Origin: a bacterium
GTDB taxonomy: Bacteria; Elusimicrobiota; Elusimicrobia; Elusimicrobiales; UBA9959
Reading direction: 5' to 3'
DNA: 64,000 nt
Assembly: GCA_021786295.1 (NCBI GenBank)
Contig: JAJYNO010000026.1
Coordinates: 124,001-188,000, forward strand
The notes under the pieces were generated by a model, which worked only from the letters and a program-made list of their open reading frames with translations, was not told where the DNA came from and did no database searches. Both the position numbers and the translations under genes were made by a program. How positions within the stretch are numbered: position 1 is the stretch's first letter; the number at the start of each line of letters is the position of its first letter. This document shows positions 23,212 through 32,700 of the stretch, one piece after another.

Positions 23212-25128
23212 CTAGAAAGAATAATTATAGCGGGTGAGGAGGTTGAGGCTGGTGCCTGTATTGGCCGTGCAGACCTTGTCCGTCCTTGAGACGCCGCCTA
23301 CCCCGAAAGTGAACCTGGAGTTCTGGCTGCTGACCCAGACCGTCTCCACGTTCACCGACAGGGAACTGTTCCTGGCAGGGGTCTGGACGGAATCGTTCCT
23401 GGCCGAGGTAAGCGTGACCCAGCACTGCACGGCCATCGCGCGCCGGGGCATGGCGTAGGAGACGTTCCCGGTCACGCTGGTGTTCCTGGCAGTGGAGGAG
23501 TCCACCTTGTCCCTGGTGCCGGAATCCACCAGCCCGGCGGACAGGTTCAGCACCCTGGAGAGCGGGAAGTTGGAGTTGAACGAGAACAGGGAAGTGCTGA
23601 GGTCGTGCGACAGGTGAGTATTGTCCCTGAACTCGCTCTGCTGCATGCCCGCGGTGAGCGTGTTCCGGCCCAGCGGCTGGGTGACGCTGAAGTTGAGGGT
23701 GGTGGTCCTGTTGTCCTGCACTCCGGCCTGCTTGGCCTTGGCGGCGCTGGAGCTCAGCGACGTGCTGAGCACCGTCCTCCCGCCCAGGCGCAGCATGTTG
23801 CCTACCGTCGCCTGGGTCTGGGTCGTGGTGGTCTTGGCCGGATCTGAATCCAGGTTGTCGGTATAAGTATTCAGGGAGGCGGAAAAGGAGGTCCAATCCG
23901 CCGGGAAGAGGCCGAACTCCGCGTCGACTGTCCGCCTGTCCGGGATCACCGACGGGCTGGCGAAGGAGTAGAAATCCGGAGCGACGCGCGACATCGAGCC
24001 CCTGGCGGTCAGCAGGCCGGACTTGTACTTGAGTTCCTGCCTCCAGGCGGTCCCGCCCACGCCCGCCGCCCCGGACTGCAGGTCGGCCTTATAGGAGCTC
24101 AGCTGATAATCGCTGTTGAGCGAGAAGCGGTCCCAGAAACGCCAGTCGGCGTTCAGGCCGTAGACCAGGTTCTGCTGTGGCTTGACCAGGAGCGTGTCCG
24201 TAGTGATCGCGATGGAATGCAGGTCGTCGCGGCTCAGCACCGCGTCGGCCGAGACGGTAAGGTTCGGGCGGAGGTGCCAGCCCGCCTTGAAGCCTCCTGA
24301 GTAGCGGGCGTACCTCCCCCCGTCGCTGAGGCCGGGTTCCTGGGGAGCGACTATTCGCCCTATCAGCGCGGTGACGGAGTAGTCCGCGGTGTTCCGGTCG
24401 TAGGAAACGCCACGCATGCCCTGCCCGTCCATGGAGAGCGGCGTCAGCGACGGGGAGATGTCCCCCGCCGCCAAGGTCCCCCACGGGGCGTAATAATCGA
24501 GCAGCACCACGGTCGGCGTGACCGGCTTGTTGTAGGAGTGGACGATATAGGTGTTGAACAGGAAAGAGGACTGCTTTATCCTGCCTACCAGATTGGCCGA
24601 AGTGATCGCCTGCGACCCGTCCCAGGAATTGTCGCTGGAGTTCTTGTAGGTGAATGAGACGTCCCCGCCGACCTTGAAATCCTGCGGGATCGGCGGGCGC
24701 AGCTCCTTCTCCACCACCTGGAATCCCCTGTAGTCGGTAGCCAGTATCCGCTTGCCGTCCTTGATCAGGAAGACCCGGTAAAGCAGCCGCCGGCCCTGCA
24801 GGTTGTCGGGCACCTGGAACGGCAGCTGCTCCCCCTGGGCCGCGCCCGGGGGCACGTCCTCGTCGGGGGAAAGCGCGTCGGTCTGCGCCAGGAACTTCCG
24901 GCTGTCACCGTCTATCTCGTAGATCTCGGCTATCCAGTAGTACGTGCCCCGCTTCCAGACCGTGGAGCCGGTGTTCACCGCCAGCGTCTGAAGGCGCACC
25001 TCCTCGCCAGCCATCACCGGGTCGGGGGCGGCCACGGTGAACTGGAGGCTGGCGCCGTCGTCGGCGTAGCAGGCGCCGGCGGGAAAGGACGCCAGTAACA
25101 GCAGCGGGAGGAGTCTTTTTTTCAGCAT
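23212..25128 (-). CDS. Putative outer-membrane beta-barrel protein with N-terminal Ig-like domain
   Basis: The 638-aa protein has signal peptide MLKKRLLPLLLLASFPAGACYA and an Ig-like domain (about 25-150; LQFTVAAPDPVMAGEEVRLQ). About 450 residues of alternating amphipathic strands follow, ending in LLTRYNYSF with a C-terminal Phe, a typical BAM recognition end. The strand motif AAGDISPSLTPLSMDGQGMRG resembles segments of large outer-membrane translocon barrels, but I cannot assign a family. It ends 9 nt from the convergent end of the motor-like operon. It is the last gene of the surface cluster, with its own TATAAT box just after the upstream stop. Confidence 0.7.
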   Translation of the reverse strand: MLKKRLLPLLLLASFPAGACYADDGASLQFTVAAPDPVMAGEEVRLQTLAVNTGSTVWKRGTYYWIAEIYEIDGDSRKFLAQTDALSPDEDVPPGAAQGEQLPFQVPDNLQGRRLLYRVFLIKDGKRILATDYRGFQVVEKELRPPIPQDFKVGGDVSFTYKNSSDNSWDGSQAITSANLVGRIKQSSFLFNTYIVHSYNKPVTPTVVLLDYYAPWGTLAAGDISPSLTPLSMDGQGMRGVSYDRNTADYSVTALIGRIVAPQEPGLSDGGRYARYSGGFKAGWHLRPNLTVSADAVLSRDDLHSIAITTDTLLVKPQQNLVYGLNADWRFWDRFSLNSDYQLSSYKADLQSGAAGVGGTAWRQELKYKSGLLTARGSMSRVAPDFYSFASPSVIPDRRTVDAEFGLFPADWTSFSASLNTYTDNLDSDPAKTTTTQTQATVGNMLRLGGRTVLSTSLSSSAAKAKQAGVQDNRTTTLNFSVTQPLGRNTLTAGMQQSEFRDNTHLSHDLSTSLFSFNSNFPLSRVLNLSAGLVDSGTRDKVDSSTARNTSVTGNVSYAMPRRAMAVQCWVTLTSARNDSVQTPARNSSLSVNVETVWVSSQNSRFTFGVGGVSRTDKVCTANTGTSLNLLTRYNYSF

Positions 25129-25147
25129 TGGAAGCAGAAGCCCATTA

Positions 25148-25153
25148 ATTATA
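25148..25153 (-). promoter_or_regulatory. -10 element (TATAAT) before the outer-membrane barrel gene
   Basis: TATAAT on the minus strand begins 12 nt after the stop of the Kelch/Fn3 gene and lies 19 nt before the barrel ATG. It predicts a leader of about 12 nt and would let the barrel be transcribed apart from the long surface operon. Confidence 0.45.
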
Positions 25154-25165
25154 TGTTTTTTGCCT

Positions 25166-28100
25166 TTACCTGATAACGGCGAACTTCTTCACGGCTTTTC
25201 CCGTGGCGCCCGTCGAATCGTCCCTGACGCGCAGGATGTAGAGATAGACCCCGGGGGCTATCCCGTCGCGCGCCACGTCCCAGGTGACGATATACCCCAC
25301 GGAGTACGGGGCCCTGCTGTACGAATCCAGGGTCTTCACCAACCGGCCTGTTATGTCGAAGATCTGCACCGTCGCGGTGAACGCTGCCGCCGACGGGGCG
25401 AAATGGAAGTTGACCGTAGTTCTGGCCGGATTCGGATAAGCGTAAACATCGCCCTTGTCGAAGAGGTCGAACTTCGGGGAGAAGACCAGCCGCTGGCCGG
25501 GCGAGAGCGTGACGGTCTCCATCCGGCTGAAGGCCGTGCCGTTGAAGACGCGCAGCCCGTAGGTCCCCGGCAGCAGGTTGGGCACCGTGAAGGCCCCGGA
25601 GGCGTCGGTGAAGGCGGCCCCGATCCGCCGCCCGCGGCTGTAGACCTCCACGAAGGGCGGCGAACCCTCGGAGGAGGAGACCTCGCGGGTGGTATAGCGG
25701 GTTTCGGCCGGGCGGATCCCGGAGGCCGGCAGGTAGCCGGACGGGATGACGCCGGAGACGGAGGCCAGCTGGTAGGCGACGCTCAGCCTGAAATCCACCC
25801 CGGAGGAGCCGTTGAGGACCGAATCCTTGGAGACGGAACTCTCTATATCCTCGGCGGTCCAGGCCGCCCTGACGGTGAGGTAGAGCGAATTAAGGCCTGG
25901 GATGGAATAACGCCCGAAAGCGTCGGTGTAGTCCGTGCCCTCCAGGGCCCCGGCCTGGCCGAAGGCCTGAACCAGGACCCCGGTGATGGGCTGCGTGGAG
26001 GCGTCCAGCACGCTGCCGGAGAGCGCGCCGCTGCCGGCGGAACCGGGCGGAGCCGACGCTTCGTTCGAAGGAGGCGACCAGTTGCCGGCGTCGTCCTGCG
26101 TCCAGAGCGTGAAGTAGCAGGTCACCCCCGGCTCCAGCGAATTGACGGTGAACTGCTGGGTGGAGCCGGCCGTGACAGCGGAGGTCGTTATGCTGATCTG
26201 CGCCGCAGCAGTGGAGACCCAGGCCCCGCTGTAGGTCGAGTACGCCACCTTGTAGGCCCCGGACAGCAGGTAGCCGGACGCGCCGTTGTCCCCGGCGCTG
26301 CGCCACAGCAGGGTCACGGCCCCCGGGTAAGCCCCGGGGGCGGCGGCCAGGTCCGCCGTGGCCGGCGGCGGGGTCTCGTCCAGGTAGGTAAAGGTGGCGC
26401 CGGAGACGAAGAACTCCCCAGCGTTAGGCGGAGTCGCGGCGTCGAAGGCGCGCACGGTCGCGTAATACGAGGCGCCGTCGGCCAGGGAATCGCGCAGGTA
26501 GGGCGGGAAGGTCCAGGTCCAGAATTCCGTGGTGCCGGCCGCCAGCGGGACCGGCCCGCTACCCCATGACGACAGGGAGGCGTTCCACCATTTTCCGTCG
26601 GAGAGGCGCTGCAGCGCCGCCTCCACGGACGTCAAACCGGAAACGGGGTCTGCCGCGGTCCCGCTTATCGAGACGGCCGAAGGCGCGGAGGCCCCGGCCG
26701 CGGGATAAAGGACCGCGGCCGAAGGCGGCTCGGAGTCGAAGGTGAACGTGCGCGTGTCGAACACCTGCGAATAATCCCCCGCCGAATCCGAGGACCTGGC
26801 CACTACGGCGTACTCCCGGCCGTTCACCAGAGGCAGGCCGCTCAGGGTCAGCGTGAAAGAGCTCGCCTGCTGCGAGGCGTCCTGCCAGACCGCCGACGCA
26901 GAGAGGAAAGCGCTCCCGTCGTAGTAGAGGCCGGTGTAGAGGTCCCTGAGATAGAGCTCCGTGCCCAGCACCGGGTGGCCGTTGGTCTCCGCGGTAGTTC
27001 CCGACACGGCCGTGAAGGTGGAAAGGTACATGGCGGACGGCGAGGAGATATAGACCACCGGGCCCGAGACGTTCTTCGCCACGGCGAACGCGTCGAGAAG
27101 CGTGGTCGTGGACCCGGCCACGTCCACGGCCCGGAGGCTGAAATAGTTGGAAGCGGCGTTGGCCAGCTGGTTGAAGCTGTAGGAGAGCGCGGGAGCGTAC
27201 CAGGTGGCGCCGGCGGCCAGCGGGCCGATATCGGTCCACGGGATCACGTTCCCGTCGGCGAAGCCTTTATCCGTGCTGACGCTGAACTGCGCCTTCTGCA
27301 GGCCGGAGAGGCCGTCCGAGAAGCTCAGCCCGGTGGCGTCCCCCGGATAATCCGCGAACCAGGCCGAGGAAACGGAATAGGTCGAGACGACCGCGGGCGG
27401 CACGGCGTCCTTCAGGACGGAGAAGGTGTCGGCCAGCACGGTGTAGTTGGGCGGGCTGGCGTTGTCGTAGACGCGCACCGAGATGTAGTTTGACGCCCCG
27501 TCCAGCATGGAATCCCAGACCGTCTCCGGGATAGTCCAGGGAACGTCGTAGGAAGGCTGGTCTATGGCCGTGACCGCGTCCATCCAGGGAGTGAACGGCC
27601 GGCCTGGAACGGTGGAGACCTGCAGCTGGAACTTGGACAGGCCGGAAGCCCCGACGTCGGCGAAATAGATGTGGCACAGGAAGGTGTTGGTGCTCTTCCA
27701 GCCCTGGAAATCCGGCTGCTGGTCGTTTATGGTCGGACTGTCCACGTCCAGGGTCGGGTCGAACGTGGTGCGGACAGGCGGCAGCGCGGCGAAGCGGGAG
27801 GCGCGGCCGGCCGCGTCCAGCACCCTGACCTCGGCGTAGTAGGTCGTGCTCTGGGAGAGCCCGGTAAGCGTCAGCGAGCTGCCGGACGCGGTGAAGGCAG
27901 CCGAGCCGGAGAAATCCGGCGAGGTGGAGCTGACCAGCTCGTAAAGCGTTCCGGACGGGTTGCCAGCGGGGTCCCAGCTGGCCGTAGCCGAATCCACCCA
28001 GACCCCGAACCACGGGGCCGTGGCGGGGATCGCGGCGTACGTGATGGTGGAGCCGGACAGGGAATAGTCCGTCTCCACGCCGGTCCAGTTGCGGGCCTTG

Positions 28101-29740
28101 GCGCGGAAATAATAGGTCGTGTCCGGCCGCAGCTCCCCGAAATCGGCCGCCGGAGAAGAGTTCCAGCCCGAGGATCTCAGGCCGGAGCTGAAATCCGGAC
28201 TTTCGGCCACCTGCACCAGATAGCCGGCGCCGGGAACCGGAGCGTAGAGCTCGTCCGAAAGAGGAGAAGCTCCGGAGGAGCCGCCGAAGAGATAGAGGCG
28301 GGACCCAGCCAATTCGGCCGCAGCGAATTGCCGCGGGCCGGGCAGCGGCGCCCCCCCTTCCCACGGCGAAAGCCCCTCGGGCGTCACCGTGGTCTGAAAG
28401 ACCTGGGCCTGAGCCGAGTAGCCGTTGTTGCCTCCTATCACGTAGAGGCGGGTGCCGGACGCGGCGGCCTGGTGCCCGTAGCGCGGAGAGGGCAGCGGGG
28501 CGTAATCGGACCAGTGGCCGGACGCGAGATCGTAGGTCCAGACCTCAGAACGGGCGGAAACGCCGTCCTTTCCGCCGGCTATCACCAGTTCCCCGGGCAG
28601 CAGGGTCATCGAGTGGGCGTAGCGCGGGGCCGGCAGCGTAGAGGTGGTCACCCAGGTCTGCAGCGACCCGTCATCCGACAGGTCCGCGTATTCGAGGCCG
28701 GCGAGCACCCCGGAGCCGCTGCTGTACCCACCGGAGACGTAGATCCTGCTCCCCGCCAGGGCGGCGGCCTGGAAATAGGCCGGCACCGGGAGGGAAGCCT
28801 CCCTCTCCCAGCTCCCCGGCGCGCCGGAGGATGAGATATCGGCCGACCAGACGTCGGCCCGGGAACCGTCTGACGCGTAGCCGCCAAGCACATAGAGCCG
28901 GCCCCTGGCCGCCACCGTCTGGTGCCCGTAAAGCCCGGCCGGCATGTACCCCGCCGTCCGCCAGCTCCCTACGGTCCCGTCCTGTGCGACCGGAGCCATG
29001 TACACCGCGCTGGAGAAATAGACCCCGTCAAAGCCGCCGCTCACGTAGACGTAGGTGCCGTAGACCACGGAGGCTTCCCCGTAGAGGGAGCGCGGGAGCT
29101 GCGCCGCTGGCGACGTCCAGCCCTGTATCTGCGGCGGCGGAGCGTCCTGGTAGCCGGCGAAAGAAAGGGAAAGGGTGTTGTGGCCGGCGTCCGACAGGGT
29201 CAGAGCGCCGGTCGACGGGACCACGGCCAGCGTTACCGCCGTGGTAGAGGCCGGCGAGGAATAGTCGCCATCCATGTAGTTGGCTACGGCGAAGGAGTAA
29301 TAGCTGGTGTTCGGGGCGAGCGACTCCACCGGATAGCCGTTCTGGTCGGTGGAATAATAGACCATGTACGGGTCGGCCTCGGCCCACGTGGAGATGAAAA
29401 TGTCGTAAGTGGTTCCGGCCGGCTCGGCGGCAGTGCCGTAAACTACGGTATAACTGCTGACGCCGTCGGGAGAATAAGCGAACGCGGCCGGAGAGGAGAC
29501 CAGGCGCGAATAGAAGCCCGACTCCAGCGCGGACGCGGAGCCGCCGACGATGGACAGTTCGTGAGCCACGGCGGACAGCCCGCCCTGGACCACGGAGACG
29601 CCGGCGGCCTGGCCGGAACTGGCCGACGAATAGTCGTCCGCGTCCCCGAGCACGGTGACGGCGCCAGCCGTTTTGTTCCCGGCCAGGGCCGGCCGGCCCA
29701 GCGCCAGGGCGAGGCAGACCGCGGCCAACAACGTCCTCAT
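25166..29740 (-). CDS. Giant surface protein: Kelch propeller, Fn3 repeats, FlgD-like sorting-type C-terminus
   Basis: The 1524-aa protein has signal peptide MRTLLAAVCLALALGRPALA. An Fn3-like N-terminal part is followed by about six Kelch motifs between residues about 210 and 500 (repeating YVSGG / YVLGG / YVIGGN / YLFGGS with following W-x-L-P-x-P-R), and several Fn3 and Ig-like domains (about 510-1240). Two CarboxypepD_reg-like beta sandwiches come next (TQPITGVLVQAFGQ; DASGAFTVPNLLPGTY). The C-terminus, from YAYPNPARTTVNFHF to KKFAVIR, matches FlgD-like/type IX-like sorting domains and closely resembles the end of the protein at 39053. It is predicted to be cell-surface or secreted. The ligand is unknown. 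Confidence 0.85.
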   Translation of the reverse strand: MRTLLAAVCLALALGRPALAGNKTAGAVTVLGDADDYSSASSGQAAGVSVVQGGLSAVAHELSIVGGSASALESGFYSRLVSSPAAFAYSPDGVSSYTVVYGTAAEPAGTTYDIFISTWAEADPYMVYYSTDQNGYPVESLAPNTSYYSFAVANYMDGDYSSPASTTAVTLAVVPSTGALTLSDAGHNTLSLSFAGYQDAPPPQIQGWTSPAAQLPRSLYGEASVVYGTYVYVSGGFDGVYFSSAVYMAPVAQDGTVGSWRTAGYMPAGLYGHQTVAARGRLYVLGGYASDGSRADVWSADISSSGAPGSWEREASLPVPAYFQAAALAGSRIYVSGGYSSGSGVLAGLEYADLSDDGSLQTWVTTSTLPAPRYAHSMTLLPGELVIAGGKDGVSARSEVWTYDLASGHWSDYAPLPSPRYGHQAAASGTRLYVIGGNNGYSAQAQVFQTTVTPEGLSPWEGGAPLPGPRQFAAAELAGSRLYLFGGSSGASPLSDELYAPVPGAGYLVQVAESPDFSSGLRSSGWNSSPAADFGELRPDTTYYFRAKARNWTGVETDYSLSGSTITYAAIPATAPWFGVWVDSATASWDPAGNPSGTLYELVSSTSPDFSGSAAFTASGSSLTLTGLSQSTTYYAEVRVLDAAGRASRFAALPPVRTTFDPTLDVDSPTINDQQPDFQGWKSTNTFLCHIYFADVGASGLSKFQLQVSTVPGRPFTPWMDAVTAIDQPSYDVPWTIPETVWDSMLDGASNYISVRVYDNASPPNYTVLADTFSVLKDAVPPAVVSTYSVSSAWFADYPGDATGLSFSDGLSGLQKAQFSVSTDKGFADGNVIPWTDIGPLAAGATWYAPALSYSFNQLANAASNYFSLRAVDVAGSTTTLLDAFAVAKNVSGPVVYISSPSAMYLSTFTAVSGTTAETNGHPVLGTELYLRDLYTGLYYDGSAFLSASAVWQDASQQASSFTLTLSGLPLVNGREYAVVARSSDSAGDYSQVFDTRTFTFDSEPPSAAVLYPAAGASAPSAVSISGTAADPVSGLTSVEAALQRLSDGKWWNASLSSWGSGPVPLAAGTTEFWTWTFPPYLRDSLADGASYYATVRAFDAATPPNAGEFFVSGATFTYLDETPPPATADLAAAPGAYPGAVTLLWRSAGDNGASGYLLSGAYKVAYSTYSGAWVSTAAAQISITTSAVTAGSTQQFTVNSLEPGVTCYFTLWTQDDAGNWSPPSNEASAPPGSAGSGALSGSVLDASTQPITGVLVQAFGQAGALEGTDYTDAFGRYSIPGLNSLYLTVRAAWTAEDIESSVSKDSVLNGSSGVDFRLSVAYQLASVSGVIPSGYLPASGIRPAETRYTTREVSSSEGSPPFVEVYSRGRRIGAAFTDASGAFTVPNLLPGTYGLRVFNGTAFSRMETVTLSPGQRLVFSPKFDLFDKGDVYAYPNPARTTVNFHFAPSAAAFTATVQIFDITGRLVKTLDSYSRAPYSVGYIVTWDVARDGIAPGVYLYILRVRDDSTGATGKAVKKFAVIR

Positions 29741-29788
29741 AGCGTTCCCGACTCAGCTCCTCTTCGCGGTCCCATGCTCTGCACGGTC

Positions 29789-32700
29789 CTAATTCAGTTT
29801 CACCACTGTCATAACCCCGCTGGGCGAGTACCCCGAGGCCGAGTATCCGGAAAGCTGCACATAGTCTCCGGCCCCGAGCGCCACCGGATAAGAGATGGTC
29901 AGCGATTCTACGGAGGCGTTATTGTCGCCCAGTCTGGTCTGCATGTACTGCGGGGACGCCGCGCCGTTCTTGTTTATGCCAATGCCGACAAGCGTGGACA
30001 CGGCGCTGCTGAACGACAACATCCCCGAGACCAGGTACATACCCGGGCTGGAAGCCGTGAATTTTCCGGTAGTATAGTCGAACTCGTTCTGCGTGTTGAT
30101 CGTCGGCACACTATAGTAGGTAATGGAGGACCAGCTCCCGGCAGCCAGGGACGCGCCTGAGAACTGGGCCTCCGACATGGACTGCAGAGGCATGCCTACC
30201 ACGCCGCCGCTGGAAACGTTCAGCATCGCGGGCAGCGTGCCGGTGCCCACGCGCAGCACGTATGGGTCCGCCGCGGCCGTATCCGAGATCATCGTCATCG
30301 CGCCGGCGGCCGGCGGAACGCCCATCCCTATCCGCCCGTTCGTCCCGCTGCTGGTCATGTAGACGTTCCCCTCGAAACGGGCGGCGTAGCCGGAGCCGTA
30401 GGAGACGCCCTTGACGGCCGAGGCGTTGCTGGAGGCGGAGCTGAAGCCGTAGACCGCCGCGTCGGTGGCGGCCCCGCCGCTGTCGCTGAAGCCGGAGATG
30501 GCCCCCGCGAAGTCGGAATGCACCTCGAGCTTCACCGCTGGGGACATTGTGCCTATCCCGACCCTGTTGTTGGTGTCCACGTAAAAAGCCGGGGCCGAGA
30601 TCGCCGTGCCGGTGGAGACCCAGAAACCGCCGGCGGCCTCGAACATCACCTGGTCCGGCACGTTGTTCTCCAGGGAACCCGGGGAAGAGTCCTTCCACGT
30701 GAAGGTGCCCATAGCGGTGGAAGAGGACTGATAGCCGGCCGCGAAGGAATACTGGGCGACCGCGGAGTTCTCCAGCCCGCCGGGAACGGAGGAATAATCC
30801 CCGTTAGCATGGTTGTATTTCCCGGCGCCGACGAACGCGCCCTGGCCAGAAGCCTGGTTGTACTGCCCGCCGCCCACGAAGGAAGCCATCCCGGTCGCGG
30901 TATTGGTGGAACCTCCCACTACCGCGGCGTAGCCCCCGTTAGCGTTGTTAGACACCCCGCCCATTACGGCGGAGTATGCGGCGGCGGAGTTGCCCTGGCC
31001 GCCGCCCAGGCTCGCGTACATCCCGGAAGCTCCGTTGCCGGAGCCGCCTCCGATGAAGGCCCCGTTCGCCCCCGACGCGACGGCGTTCATGTAACCGCCG
31101 GAGACGGAGGCGTAGTCGGCGTAGGCGTTATTGTTCTGGCCGCCGGCTATCACCGCGTAGCTGCCGCTGACGACGTTGAAGTCGCCGCCCCCGATCATCG
31201 AAAAAGGCATCTGCACGTCGTTCTGATAACCGCCGCCGATGAACGAATAGGGGGCCGCGGCCTCCACGTAGTTGGTCTCGCCGCCGGCTATGGCGGCGGC
31301 GTTCGACTCGGCCGTATTGTTGGCTCCGCCGCCGATCACGGAATAGTCGCCGCTGGCGACCTGGGCCGGGCCGCTGCGGTAGGTCTGCAGGTCCACAGCG
31401 CCGCTGCCGCGCGGGTTGCCGGCCACGGTTCCGTTGCCGACGCCCGCAGTCTGGACCGCGCCGGCGGTGGAGATGGTGATACCGTCGCCGCGGAAGGCCG
31501 CCGCGAACACGTCGCTGGAAGTATAGATCCCGTAGATCCCGAAACTCGCCGTGCCGGTGGAGGTGTTCACCGTGCCGGCGCCGATGGCCACGCTGCCGGG
31601 CGCGGTGGCGCGCGCGTAGGAGCCCAGCGCGGTGCCGGAGGAATTGGCGTACGAGTACGCTCCGAAGGCGCTGGCGAAGTTCTGATTATTCTGGGAATAA
31701 GCCCCTACGCCGACGCCGTAGCCGGAGTTGCCGACGGCGGACGCTCCCACGCCCACGCCGTAACCGGAGTTGTTAAAAGCGCCAACTCCCACCCCCACGC
31801 CGTTGCCGGAGTTGCCGGAAGCGCCCGACCCGACACCCACGCCGCCGAGGTTGTTGCCGGAAGCGCCGAATCCCACTCCCACTCCGGAGTTGTAGTTATT
31901 AGAGGCGTCATATCCCATCCCCACGCCATAGCTGTAGTTGTCGTAGGTATCGGAGCCTATGGATATCCCATAGGCGTAGTTGCTGCCGCCGGTGCCGGCC
32001 GGCACGATGGCCAGACTGTCCCCGGCGATGGTTATCGTGGACACTGCGGGCAGGCCGATCCCTGTCAGCCCGGAGCCGTTGCCGTAGAAGTAGCCCTGCG
32101 AGGTCACGGAGGAGACGGCGTTGCCGTTGGAGTCGCGCCAGATCTGCGCGTAAACGTTGGGCGCGGTGCCCGTGGAGACCACGTCCAGAGCGGCCTGAGG
32201 CGCGCCGGTGGAGACGCCCAGCCGCCCGTCGCCGGTCATGAAGACGCCGCGGTTAACGGTGGCGGAAATGGTGGGTATCGTAGAGCCGGTCACCAGGAAC
32301 CCCCCTTTGGCCTTGAAGACGACTCTGTCGTTTACCGAATTATTCAGAAAGTTGCCGCCGCTGTCCTGCCAGGTAAAGGTGTTAGCGCCCGTGGACTGAG
32401 AGGCATAGCCGGCCGCGAAAGAGTACTGGCCCGAGGCGGTATTGTAAGCCCCGCCGGGCACAACGGCGTCAAGCTGGGACGCGGTATTCTCCTCGCCGCC
32501 CCCCACTACGGCATACGTGCCGGAAGCTGCCTGGGCGTTGCTGGTGCGCATGACCTGCAGGTCGATGGCGCCCGAGCCGCGCGGCCCGGCAATAACACCG
32601 CCGACACCCGGGCCCTGCGTCTGCAGGGCGCCCAAAGGCGTTACCAGTATGCCGTTGGCCCCGGAGTAGGGCGAAGTGGCGATGCGCAGCCCGTCCCCCA

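Noticed and set aside
25160-26569. A 469-codon frame antisense to the Kelch/Fn3 gene
   Set aside because: Arg/Gly-rich composition, no domain, no ribosome site; a shadow of the sense gene.
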